From Bacillus sp. 165 (GTDB lineage Bacteria > Bacillota > Bacilli > Bacillales > Bacillaceae_G): a DNA stretch of 64,000 bases. Shown piece by piece: positions 25,904-34,349 of this stretch. The DNA is taken from contig NZ_JAGHKQ010000003.1 in assembly GCF_017742235.1 (NCBI RefSeq), forward strand, positions 186,001 through 250,000. The letters are read 5' to 3'. The notes beneath the pieces are model-generated. The model was given only the letters and a program-made list of their open reading frames with translations. It ran no database searches and was not told where the DNA came from. A program made the position numbers and the translations under genes. Each line of letters begins with the position of its first letter. Position 1 is the first letter of the stretch.

Positions 25904-26308
25904 TGCTTCTTCTCCTTTAACTCGTTATACGTTTATACTATCATGATACGCCTTTGCTAACAAAGACGATCCTAGCTAAAAATAGAAATATTGAGAAGGT
26001 TGCTATATAATCAAAAATAGTAAATTAGTATGAAGATATGAAGAAATGAAACCGTCTACATTTGGAATTGTCATTTTTTAGGACAAATCTGAAACAGAGG
26101 AACGACAATTAGTGGAAGGTGATCCAGCAGTGAACGAACATATTATGACGGCAGAGCTATTTCCCTACCGAGTAGCCATTACTCAATACAAATTTATAAC
26201 CGCTTTGCAACGTGCTCTCTGTAATGCTATAAACCTAAGAAAATACATGGTACAATGTATGGTGATTTTGGCGACGAACAACAAGGTAAGGGGAAGATTC
26301 TATTTATT
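25904..26308. other. gap between pepT and exoA
   Basis: 405 bases without an intact gene. Apart from the YCII-like remnant and presumed divergent promoters I see nothing else. Confidence 0.6.
26046..26192 (+). pseudogene. remnant of a YCII-domain protein gene
   Basis: One frame runs ATG 26046 (MKPSTFGIVIF), an in-frame TAG at 26079, then ETEERQLVEGDPAVNEH and IMTAELFPYRVAI. From memory, YCII-related proteins begin with a similar TFGIV strand and end with a DPAV..G.MTAEL.PY segment, about 60 residues further apart than here. The order and frame are right, so the gene seems to have lost its middle by deletion and gained a stop. The frame stays open to 26312, overlapping the exoA start as ATGA, but that tail looks non-homologous. 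Confidence 0.4.
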
Positions 26309-27073
26309 ATGAAACTCATTTCTTGGAATGTTAACGGTATTAGAGCTTGTGTAAAAAAAGGGTTTTTACAATATTTTCAAGAGGTTGATGCAGACATATT
26401 CTGTATTCAAGAAACGAAGTTGCAGGAGGGACAAATCGATCTGCAGCTTGAAAACTACTTTCAATACTGGAATTATGCAGTAAAAAAAGGCTATTCAGGT
26501 ACAGCTGTTTTTACAAAAAAGAAACCGCTGAGTGTAACCTATAATATAGGAACAGATGGATATGAAGAAGAAGGAAGAATACTAACACTGGAATTTGCTG
26601 ATTTCTATTTGGTAAACATGTATACACCTAATTCTCAGCGAGATTTGGCAAGGCTGGATTTCCGCCTCTCTTGGGAAGATGCGATCCGTGTCTATATTAA
26701 GGAATTGGATGAAAAAAAGCCTGTGATTTTATGCGGGGATTTGAATGTGGCACATCAAGAAATCGATTTGAAAAATCCAAAACCGAACAAAGGAAATTCT
26801 GGATTTACAGAAGAAGAACGAGGTAAAATGACGGACCTGCTCGAATTTGGATTTGTTGATTCTTTTCGATATCTCTATCCAAATAGAAAGGACTCCTATA
26901 CATGGTGGTCCTACATGAATAAAGTAAGAGAGAGAAACATCGGATGGAGAATCGATTATTTTATCGTATCTGAACAAATCAAACACGCTATCCAAGAAGC
27001 GGACATTCATGCGCATATAATGGGAAGCGACCACTGTCCAATTGTTTTAGATATTTCGATGGGGTCTGCATGA
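26309..27073 (+). CDS. exoA: exodeoxyribonuclease III
   Basis: AP endonuclease/3'-5' exonuclease of base excision repair, 254 residues. Motifs of the EEP fold: KLISWNVNGIRAC, FCIQETKLQEG (metal-binding Glu), LVNMYTPNSQ, CGDLNVAHQEIDL (catalytic Asp/Asn), WRIDYF and GSDHCPIVL (His). ATG 26309 after AAGGGGAAG is the right start; the frame opens 18 codons earlier but the protein family begins MKLISWN. The GNAT gene follows after 18 nt and is probably co-transcribed. Confidence 0.95.
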   Translation: MKLISWNVNGIRACVKKGFLQYFQEVDADIFCIQETKLQEGQIDLQLENYFQYWNYAVKKGYSGTAVFTKKKPLSVTYNIGTDGYEEEGRILTLEFADFYLVNMYTPNSQRDLARLDFRLSWEDAIRVYIKELDEKKPVILCGDLNVAHQEIDLKNPKPNKGNSGFTEEERGKMTDLLEFGFVDSFRYLYPNRKDSYTWWSYMNKVRERNIGWRIDYFIVSEQIKHAIQEADIHAHIMGSDHCPIVLDISMGSA

Positions 27074-27091
27074 TAAAGGAGAATAAAGAAG

Positions 27092-27625
27092 ATGAAAACA
27101 TTGCAATTAAAATCGGGCATTCCGGTGATGATACGAGAAGCTACAAAAGAAAACGCCCAACGTATGATTGAGTTTTATAACATAGTAGGCGGCGAAACAG
27201 ACTTTCTTTCATTTGGAGAAAATGAGTTTACAATGCCTTTGATAGAATATGAAAACTTTATTGAAACTACGAAACAGGAACAAAACTCCATTATACTTGT
27301 GGCTACAATTGAAGAGGAAATAGTAAGTATTGCCTCTATTACATCCAATCAAAAAGCAAAAAGTAAGCATGTGGGAACGTTAGGGATTGTAGTAGCACAG
27401 AAGTATTGCGGATTAGGTTTAGGCAGAATTCTGATGGATACTCTTATAGAATGGGCGATCTCAAACGGTATTACGAAAAAAATAAGTCTCGTAACTACTG
27501 AGCATAACCATAGAGCAATAGAGCTATATAAAAAGGTTGGATTTGAAGAAGAAGGTTTATTGAAAAAAGACAATTATGTGAATGGTACATATTACAATAC
27601 ATTGGTTATGGGTTTGATATTGTAA
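27092..27625 (+). CDS. GNAT-family N-acetyltransferase
   Basis: A 177-residue acetyl-CoA-dependent acetyltransferase. The acetyl-CoA binding loop is QKYCGLGLGRILMD (motif A) and the C-terminal NHRAIELYKKVGFEEEGLLKKD is typical motif B of RimI/RimJ-like and ribosomal or small-molecule acetyltransferases. AAGGAG lies about 9 nt before the ATG. Substrate unknown; position behind exoA suggests only shared transcription. Confidence 0.88.
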   Translation: MKTLQLKSGIPVMIREATKENAQRMIEFYNIVGGETDFLSFGENEFTMPLIEYENFIETTKQEQNSIILVATIEEEIVSIASITSNQKAKSKHVGTLGIVVAQKYCGLGLGRILMDTLIEWAISNGITKKISLVTTEHNHRAIELYKKVGFEEEGLLKKDNYVNGTYYNTLVMGLIL

Positions 27626-27664
27626 CCAAGCGGATCAGACAAGTTATCGAAAGGAATGATATAT

Positions 27665-29128
27665 ATGTTTCAAACTATAGAAGAAGTAACGAAGCACCCT
27701 GTATTTACATTTTTTCAGGAAATCTCGAATATTCCTAGAGGCTCTGGAAACGAAAGGGAAATTAGCGATTATTTAGTAAGGTTTGCGAAGGAGCGGAATC
27801 TTGAAGTCGTCCAAGATACCGCTTTGAATGTCATCATTAAAAAACCGGCATCTACAGGCTATGAAAATGCTCCTGCTGTTATTTTGCAAGGACATATGGA
27901 TATGGTATGTGAACTGAATAAAGGGACAGTCCATGATTTTGAAAACGACCCGATTGAGTTTCGGATGGATGGGGATATGTTGTATGCCAATGGAACAACA
28001 CTAGGTGCAGATAACGGTATTGCAGTGGCATATGCACTTGCACTGCTTCATGCTAATGATATTGAGCATCCTGCTCTTGAAGTAGTCATTACTACAGAAG
28101 AAGAGACAACAATGGGTGGGGCAATTGCAGTAGATCCGAATCATTTTACAGGGAAAATCTTTATTAATCTCGATACAGAGGAGGAAGGGAAGCTTCTTGT
28201 TAGCAGTTCTGGCGGAATTAAAGGAAAACTTATCCTTCCAATCGAATGGGATTCGCCTTCACGCAATGCAGTAACATACTCTCTCAGTATCGGCGGTTTA
28301 CGAGGCGGACACTCTGGAATGGAAATCGATAAGGAACGAGGAAACGCTAATAAGCTGCTCGGCCGTATATTGCTAGATCTGTCCCATAAGTTTTCTTATA
28401 CATTAAGCGAAATCAACGGCGGCTTAAAATCTAATGCGATTCCTCGGGAAGCAGAGGCAGTTATAGTAGTAGAACCTCAATTTACTGAGACTGTAGAAGA
28501 AATGGTAGCTGAGTGGACACAAGTATTGAAAAATGAGCTGCGTGCTGCTGATCCAGAAGTATATATTAAGCTTGAAAAATTGAACGATGCAAAGCAAGTA
28601 TTTGCAAAAGAAACAACAAAATCTATTATACAAGCGCTTATGTTAACGCCAAATGGTGTTCAACGTATGAGCAAGGATATTGAAGGGTTAGTGGAAGCCT
28701 CCACGAATCTAGGTGTTATCACGACAACAGATACAGAGGTGATTTTCCAAAACGAAATTCGAAGCTCTATCAAAACATTAAAAGAGCAAACCTTACAGCA
28801 AATCCACGTGATTGCAGCGATTTTAGACGGTAAGGTGGAAACAATGGGAGATTATCCTGAATGGTCATACAATCCTGATTCCGCTATCCGCGAGTTATGC
28901 CAAAAGGTATACAAAGACACATACGGAAAAGAGGCTGAAATTATTGCCATTCATGCTGGACTGGAATGTGGTGTGTTCACCGAGAAAATATCCGGACTAG
29001 ATGTTATATCAATGGGACCTGATATGTATGATGTACATACACCGAATGAACATCTGAGTATTCCCTCTACCATCCGTACATGGGAATATCTACTTGCTAT
29101 TCTGAAAGAAATGCATACTATAAGCTGA
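27665..29128 (+). CDS. aminoacyl-histidine dipeptidase (PepD-type, M20)
   Basis: A 487-residue cytosolic zinc dipeptidase, the length of E. coli PepD (485). Motifs: EISNIPRGSGNE, QGHMDMVCE (His, Asp), GTTLGADNGIAVA (bridging Asp), TTEEETTMGGA (catalytic Glu and ligand), NLDTEEEG, and HAGLECGVF plus MGPDMYDVHTPNE near the C-terminus. It hydrolyses unspecific dipeptides including Xaa-His. ATG 27665 follows AAAGGA by 9 nt; an ATG three codons earlier abuts that site. Confidence 0.93.
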   Translation: MFQTIEEVTKHPVFTFFQEISNIPRGSGNEREISDYLVRFAKERNLEVVQDTALNVIIKKPASTGYENAPAVILQGHMDMVCELNKGTVHDFENDPIEFRMDGDMLYANGTTLGADNGIAVAYALALLHANDIEHPALEVVITTEEETTMGGAIAVDPNHFTGKIFINLDTEEEGKLLVSSSGGIKGKLILPIEWDSPSRNAVTYSLSIGGLRGGHSGMEIDKERGNANKLLGRILLDLSHKFSYTLSEINGGLKSNAIPREAEAVIVVEPQFTETVEEMVAEWTQVLKNELRAADPEVYIKLEKLNDAKQVFAKETTKSIIQALMLTPNGVQRMSKDIEGLVEASTNLGVITTTDTEVIFQNEIRSSIKTLKEQTLQQIHVIAAILDGKVETMGDYPEWSYNPDSAIRELCQKVYKDTYGKEAEIIAIHAGLECGVFTEKISGLDVISMGPDMYDVHTPNEHLSIPSTIRTWEYLLAILKEMHTIS

Positions 29129-29141
29129 ATTGACCTTCTTT

Positions 29142-29174
29142 AAGCAGATGCTACTCACTAGCATCTGCTTTTTA
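29142..29174 (+). terminator. terminator
   Basis: AAGCAGATGCT / AGCATCTGCTT stem with a 7-nt loop and T-run. Confidence 0.9.
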
Positions 29175-29261
29175 AATTTTAATGCATCGAACTCCTGATC
29201 CATAGAATCAAGCTGCATGAAATTGCTCTAATAACACAAACTTAAAAAAGGAGGGATACAT

Positions 29262-29390
29262 ATGACGAATCGCAATAATAATCGAAAACGTGCTAACAAG
29301 TATCCAAATAGCGCAAAAAGTGATACTGAATTTTCAAAAGATGTGAATATCAGAAGTGAAATAACAAAACAAGATTTAAAAAAGTCATGA
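29262..29390 (+). CDS. small basic hydrophilic protein, 42 residues
   Basis: ATG 29262 with AAAAAAGGAGGG 6 nt upstream and a terminator 30 nt after the stop. The product (MTNRNNNRKRANKYPNSAKS, then TEFSKDVNIRSEITKQD) is asparagine- and lysine-rich with no hydrophobic core, likely disordered. It resembles minor small spore proteins in composition, but no family can be assigned. Confidence 0.65.
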   Translation: MTNRNNNRKRANKYPNSAKSDTEFSKDVNIRSEITKQDLKKS

Positions 29391-29420
29391 TTTTAGATCA
29401 TGCGTATTAAGGGGATTGAG

Positions 29421-29455
29421 TAAACAAGCTCAGCTGATTGCTGAGCTTGTTTATA
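29421..29455 (+). terminator. terminator
   Basis: TAAACAAGCTCAGC / GCTGAGCTTGTTTA, 14-bp stem, ending in T-rich sequence. Confidence 0.85.
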
Positions 29456-29660
29456 TTATGAGCTTTTTAAAACTGCAGCTTGCTTTTGTAGGAAATACCT
29501 TGTATCCTTTTGAAATGTTTATCTACTTGTTATTTAATATTTGCTTTGTCTAGCCTTCGGTATTACAATATTCTTTTAAAAAGCTGCTATTTTCTTATTT
29601 GCTGAATCACTATGAATTTATAAAAATCGTAAAGTACGTAAAAGAAAGGAACGGCATATT

Positions 29661-30407
29661 GTGAAGAAACTTGATGTGTTATTGATGCTACTTAGCTTCC
29701 TATTCCTAGCTGGGGGTATTCTGAAGCAAATTCCTATGGAGTTGTCAGTATGGATAGGAGGCTTGTTATTTCTAACTAGTGTAGGAAGCTATTTAGCAAA
29801 ACAAACAGGGTTACGCATTTTCAGCTGGATTTCATATACATTGTTTAGCGCGTTTTTACTGTCCATTTGGGATCAATATGTGACACTTGATTCCTTAACA
29901 GCAAATATAAAAATTGCAGCATGCATCTCTATCATTCCATTTTTGCTCCGATTTCGCACGTATGCTATTACTCTATCATTGCTTAGCTTATGGGGAGCTT
30001 TAATATGGGATATCAAGGAAACTCAGTCCTTTACTGTGCTTTCTGGTATCATGAACATGTATACAACAGAACAAATATATGCCGTTGTGTTATTAGGCGG
30101 ATTTTTAATTGGGGGATGGATCGGTCGAGCAGCTGCTTCTAAGACTGAGAAGAAACAAAAGAAAAAAGAAAAAAAGCAAAAACGAAACAGACAAAAACTT
30201 ACAATCTCAGTCCCAAAGCTCACAATACCAAAGGTAACGTTTCGCCCAAAACCTTCTGTATCTAAGAATACTCATGAAAATCTACAAAACCATGAAGAAC
30301 ATACCATTGTCTTTAATCCGAAGCATATTGAGAAGCAAGACATGGTAGGACAAGGAACAAAAGGTGAAACGAGAATGGAACGAAGAAAAAAACGTAATCA
30401 CACATAA
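29661..30407 (+). CDS. hypothetical membrane protein with basic cytoplasmic tail
   Basis: A 248-residue protein starting with GTG (GAAAGGAA about 9 nt upstream). Residues 1-155 contain about six hydrophobic segments; residues 158-248 are soluble and very basic (KTEKKQKKKEKKQKRNRQK), with a repeated pattern LTISVPKLTIPKVTF. No family recognised. The polybasic tail probably lies in the cytoplasm by the positive-inside rule and could contact acidic partners. Confidence 0.65.
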   Translation: MKKLDVLLMLLSFLFLAGGILKQIPMELSVWIGGLLFLTSVGSYLAKQTGLRIFSWISYTLFSAFLLSIWDQYVTLDSLTANIKIAACISIIPFLLRFRTYAITLSLLSLWGALIWDIKETQSFTVLSGIMNMYTTEQIYAVVLLGGFLIGGWIGRAAASKTEKKQKKKEKKQKRNRQKLTISVPKLTIPKVTFRPKPSVSKNTHENLQNHEEHTIVFNPKHIEKQDMVGQGTKGETRMERRKKRNHT

Positions 30408-30434
30408 AAATCTTGCTAGTATAGATTGAAACAG

Positions 30435-30477
30435 AAACGCAGGCTTTTCGGTTAGCTACCACAAGTCTGCGTTTTTA
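30435..30477 (+). terminator. terminator
   Basis: AAACGCAG / CTGCGTTT with a loop of about 24 nt that partly pairs, then TTTT. Confidence 0.75.
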
Positions 30478-30588
30478 TTGCTCATGGATAGCTATTATCA
30501 ATGGATATAAGGAAATACTATATAGACAAATTATTTTTATCGGAACAACATATCTTATAGATAGTTACATGTATAAAGGAGATTTTTA

Positions 30589-33120
30589 ATGAATGAATTA
30601 ATGACCCTTTACCCTTATGCTGTAGAACAAGTAAAAAACTACATATACGAAGATATGGACCATTATCTTGGAAATAAAGAAATTAAACCTTCATACGAAC
30701 AATTTCGAATGGACAGAAAACATTATCTTGAACAAATCTGGCTAAATGTCTGGCTGAACCTAACTGTTAATCGCATACCAAAAACCGAGAAAAAATCTTA
30801 TTTAATTTCAGTTGGGTATGATATGGAAGATGTTGGACGGAAGTTGCTGAATCATTTATTTCGCAATGAAATGAGAACGTTTCAGCCTTTTGATGCGATG
30901 AGCTGGGCAGATGCTGCTTTTGCAAACCATCCGAAAAAATGGGAAGAACACTATCAACAAGCGAGAATTTCTTTTTTGGAACAAGAAAAAAAGAAACAGC
31001 TTATCGAGCAGCGAGAACATGCAAAGAACAGTGTTCTTCAGGCTGCTTTACATATTTTAAAACAAGATTATGCCGTAATATATGTGCATGTCCGTTATTA
31101 CATAGCTTGTCAATTGACTAATGATGTGAAGATAATTGAAAAACGAATGAAAAAACGAAAAACAAACCAAGAAACGGATTCATTTCAAACCAAAACTATA
31201 TCCGCTCTCTTTCATGAACAAAGGGATGCAAACTACAATAGAACTATATATCCTATACATGATTATGAATATGAAAGACTCATAACGTATTACCTTAGCG
31301 AGCACATACCGGCATTGCTCATGAAACAATTCACTCGGGAGATACTCAGCAGCTATCATGAAATATATGGTTCTCTCTTAACAGAGTCAAAATTGAAAGA
31401 TATAATAATTGAGCCCTTTTTTGAATTAATTCATGAATATTTTGAAGCTATACAAAAAGAATATCTTTCTGATCTCTTGTTACTTGCACATATCCCATTT
31501 GAAGAGGAACGACATATTGCTATCTACGAAGAAGATATGGCAAAGCATCAGCGGCGAAAAGAAGAAGTGTTAGCAGAAATTGAACGAAAAAAACAAGAAG
31601 AAGCACAAATGCTTGAGGATTTATTTGGACAAGAGTATAGCCCTTCAGTAGAACAAAATATCCAATATGTGCTTCATATTGGGGAGACAAATACCGGTAA
31701 AACACATCAGGCATTGCAGAGAATGAAAGAAGCAAAAAATGGATTATATCTCGCTCCTCTTCGATTATTAGCTCTAGAAGTATACGATAAGCTCAATGGA
31801 GATGGTATTCCATGTTCATTAAAAACAGGTGAAGAGGAAAAGGTGACGGAAGGTGCCAATCATATATCATGTACGGTTGAAATGTTTAAAGAAACCGATG
31901 TTTATGAAATAGTCGTCATTGATGAAGCACAAATGATTGCTGATAAGGACCGTGGGTTTGCGTGGTATAAAGCGATTACGAAGGCCAATGCCAAAGAAGT
32001 TCATATTATAGGCAGCCGAAGCATGAAGAACATGATGCTCCAATTATTAGCACACTGTAAAATTAAAATTTACGAGTACAGTCGGGATATTCCTCTTGAA
32101 GTGGAAGCAGAGACATTCCGTCTCGCTCACACACAAAAAGGAGATGCGCTTGTTTGTTTTTCACGAAGACGTGTTCTTGAAGTAGCAGCTACTTTAAATC
32201 ATGCTACGAGCATGATTTATGGCAGTATGCCCCCTGAAACGAGAAAAAAACAGATGCAACGATTTATTGAAGGAGAAACCTCTGTCATTGTTTCCACAGA
32301 TGCGATTGGCATGGGATTAAATCTGCCGATTCGCCGCATTGTCTTTCTGGAAAATGAAAAATTTGATGGAGAAAAAAGACGAAAGTTAACTTCACAAGAA
32401 ATCAAACAAATTGCAGGTCGAGCGGGCCGGAAAACAATCTATAATGTAGGGAAAGTCGCCTTTACAACAGAGTTAGATAGTATGGCCCATCTTTTACAGC
32501 AAAAAGATGAATCTATATCCACATTCACAATCGCGCCAACGAATGAAGTATTAGGACGTTTTCAAAAGTATTCTCGTCCGCTTGCTGTATTTTTTGAACT
32601 ATGGGATAAATTCGAAAGCCCAAAAGGAACAAAAAAAGCAACCCTTTCAGCAGAACGAGAACTATATGATACCATTCGTTATAGCGGTATAGAAGATCGC
32701 CTTTCCATTGAAAGGCTGTATGGATTTTTACACCTCCCCTTTTCAACTAATGAGCCTTCCCTTGTAAAGCAGTGGCGGGATACACTATTTGCTATCGTAT
32801 ACAAAAAAGAGCTGCCAGAGCCGCCAATTAAAAAAGAAACACTGGAAGAATTAGAGCTTGCCTATAAAGCGGCCGGTTTACATCTGTTGTTTTTATATCG
32901 AATAGGACAACGAAACAAAGTATCCTACTGGGAGAAAATGCGTGAAGAAATTAGCGATGCAATTCATGAAATGCTTAAAACAGGAATGACAGGTATTGAA
33001 AATACTTGTAAAGTGTGTGAAACAAAACTGCCGTGGGCGTTTCCCTATCCCCTATGCAACGATTGCTATTCTGCCCGACAGACAAAAAAACGTCAGGTAT
33101 ACGAATCCCGTAACAATTGA
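30589..33120 (+). CDS. SUV3-like superfamily 2 RNA helicase with C-terminal zinc-ribbon
   Basis: An 843-residue helicase. The first 350 residues are unassigned and helical (charged coil at about 330-345). The helicase core follows: Walker A HIGETNTGKTHQAL (about 363-375), Walker B VIDEAQM (Asp445, Glu446), IIGSRSM, IYGSMPPETRKKQM, VSTDAIGMGLNLPI and QIAGRAGR (607-614). This motif set is closest to SUV3/DExH RNA helicases. A Cys4 knuckle, Cys807-x2-Cys810 and Cys823-x2-Cys826, is at the end. No degradosome gene is adjacent. AAAGGAG precedes the ATG. Confidence 0.82.
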   Translation: MNELMTLYPYAVEQVKNYIYEDMDHYLGNKEIKPSYEQFRMDRKHYLEQIWLNVWLNLTVNRIPKTEKKSYLISVGYDMEDVGRKLLNHLFRNEMRTFQPFDAMSWADAAFANHPKKWEEHYQQARISFLEQEKKKQLIEQREHAKNSVLQAALHILKQDYAVIYVHVRYYIACQLTNDVKIIEKRMKKRKTNQETDSFQTKTISALFHEQRDANYNRTIYPIHDYEYERLITYYLSEHIPALLMKQFTREILSSYHEIYGSLLTESKLKDIIIEPFFELIHEYFEAIQKEYLSDLLLLAHIPFEEERHIAIYEEDMAKHQRRKEEVLAEIERKKQEEAQMLEDLFGQEYSPSVEQNIQYVLHIGETNTGKTHQALQRMKEAKNGLYLAPLRLLALEVYDKLNGDGIPCSLKTGEEEKVTEGANHISCTVEMFKETDVYEIVVIDEAQMIADKDRGFAWYKAITKANAKEVHIIGSRSMKNMMLQLLAHCKIKIYEYSRDIPLEVEAETFRLAHTQKGDALVCFSRRRVLEVAATLNHATSMIYGSMPPETRKKQMQRFIEGETSVIVSTDAIGMGLNLPIRRIVFLENEKFDGEKRRKLTSQEIKQIAGRAGRKTIYNVGKVAFTTELDSMAHLLQQKDESISTFTIAPTNEVLGRFQKYSRPLAVFFELWDKFESPKGTKKATLSAERELYDTIRYSGIEDRLSIERLYGFLHLPFSTNEPSLVKQWRDTLFAIVYKKELPEPPIKKETLEELELAYKAAGLHLLFLYRIGQRNKVSYWEKMREEISDAIHEMLKTGMTGIENTCKVCETKLPWAFPYPLCNDCYSARQTKKRQVYESRNN

Positions 33121-33198
33121 GAGTTGAAGCAAATTAGGGGACTTTCTACTATCAGTTTGATATGATACAAACATCATAATGTAAAATGAGGTGCAGTA

Positions 33199-33921
33199 AT
33201 GAAAATAGAAGTATGGTCTGATTTTGTTTGTCCATTTTGTTATATTGGAAAACGTCGTTTAGAGGAAGTCTTAGACACTTTTCCTCATAAGGATGAGGTA
33301 GAAATAGTATACAAAAGCTTTGAACTAGATCCAAATGCAAGTCGTGATACCAACCTTTCTATCCAAGAAATTTTAGCTCATAAGTATAGAACGTCCGTCA
33401 ACGAAGCGAAACGGATGACTGAGGGAGTAGCTCAGCAAGCAGCAGCTGCTGGTTTACAATTCAATTTCGATACAATGATACCGACGAATACGTTAGATGC
33501 GCATCGCATAGCCAAGTTTGCAGAAACAAAAGGGAAAGATGCAAAAGTAACAGAAAGTCTACTCAAAGCACATTTTACAGATTCCAAGCATATTGGCGAT
33601 CATGAAACATTGACAGAGCTTGCTGTAGAAGCAGGTTTGGACCGACAAGAAGTGCAATCTATTTTACAGGGTAACGATTATACAGAAGATGTCCGTGCTG
33701 ATGAAAGCAAAGCGAGAGAAATTGGTGTGCAAGGCGTGCCGTTCTTCGTGCTCAATAATAAATATGCAATCTCCGGCGCCCAGTCCAAGGATGTATTCAT
33801 GGGAGCTTTACAAAAGGTGTGGGAAGAAGAACATGCAGAAGTATCGCTGCAGTCCCTTTCTAGTGCAGAAGGATCCGTCTGTACAGATGACGGATGCGAA
33901 ATACCGAATCAAAATAAATAA
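33199..33921 (+). CDS. DsbA-family oxidoreductase (FrnE/YwbO-like)
   Basis: A 240-residue cytosolic thioredoxin-fold protein without signal peptide. The redox motif is Cys11-Pro-Phe-Cys14 in WSDFVCPFCYIGKRR. The insert helical domain and GVQGVPFFVLNNKYAISGAQ with the conserved cis-Pro match the FrnE/2-hydroxychromene-2-carboxylate isomerase-like group. The end has two more cysteines (VCTDDGCEIP), a possible extra disulfide. GAGGTG precedes the ATG. Confidence 0.9.
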   Translation: MKIEVWSDFVCPFCYIGKRRLEEVLDTFPHKDEVEIVYKSFELDPNASRDTNLSIQEILAHKYRTSVNEAKRMTEGVAQQAAAAGLQFNFDTMIPTNTLDAHRIAKFAETKGKDAKVTESLLKAHFTDSKHIGDHETLTELAVEAGLDRQEVQSILQGNDYTEDVRADESKAREIGVQGVPFFVLNNKYAISGAQSKDVFMGALQKVWEEEHAEVSLQSLSSAEGSVCTDDGCEIPNQNK

Positions 33922-33928
33922 TACTTTC

Positions 33929-34108
33929 CTAAAAAAGACCGTATTGTAATAAATTGCGGTCTTTTTTATATAATCTAACTCTTTCAGCCAAAACGCCACC
34001 TTGATAAACTGCTCCATTCGTGAATTCTTTCTCAAACAGTCTATTCCAAAATACTTCTCTTGCTTTCTCATTTTTATGTAAACAAACCTCTAAATCTCCA
34101 AGGCTACA
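33929..34108 (-). pseudogene. start-less coding-like remnant
   Basis: A minus-strand frame of 59 codons without any usable start near its beginning. The translation contains LGDLEVCLHKNEKAREVFW and EKEFTNGAVYQGGVLAERVR, which reads like genuine protein. Just upstream, in another frame, another open stretch ends in ARHVKDVLALWKMM, so one frameshift may separate two parts of a dead gene. I do not recognise the family. The last codons coincide with the terminator. Confidence 0.3.
33931..33968. terminator. bidirectional terminator
   Basis: AAAAAAGACCG / CGGTCTTTTTT stem with T-runs on both sides. Confidence 0.85.
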
Positions 34109-34325
34109 TCATTTTCCATAGCGCTAAAACATCTTTTACATGTCTTGCAAAACTGCTGCAATATATAAGAAGCGCAATGTCTAAAACACTGTTAGACAAC
34201 ATATATTGGATTATCCCAATGTTAGAGCATGCCTATAAATATTGTGAAGTATGGGTATTTACCCAACTGAGGCATCTATAGAAATAGAAGCAATCGGCTC
34301 TAACAAAATGAAAGGATGAATTACT
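33969..34325. other. gap upstream of the ureide operon
   Basis: No intact gene. It contains the minus-strand remnant and should contain the promoter of the puc operon; I found no clear PucR-type operator. AAAGGA at 34311-34316 is the likely ribosome site for pucL. Confidence 0.5.
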
Positions 34326-34349
34326 ATTCAACAATCGATACTGGATCGT

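Noticed and set aside
26112-26312. 66-codon frame overlapping the exoA start
   Set aside because: Its first part is explained as the end of a YCII-like remnant; the rest lacks resemblance to any family, and exoA has its own ribosome site.
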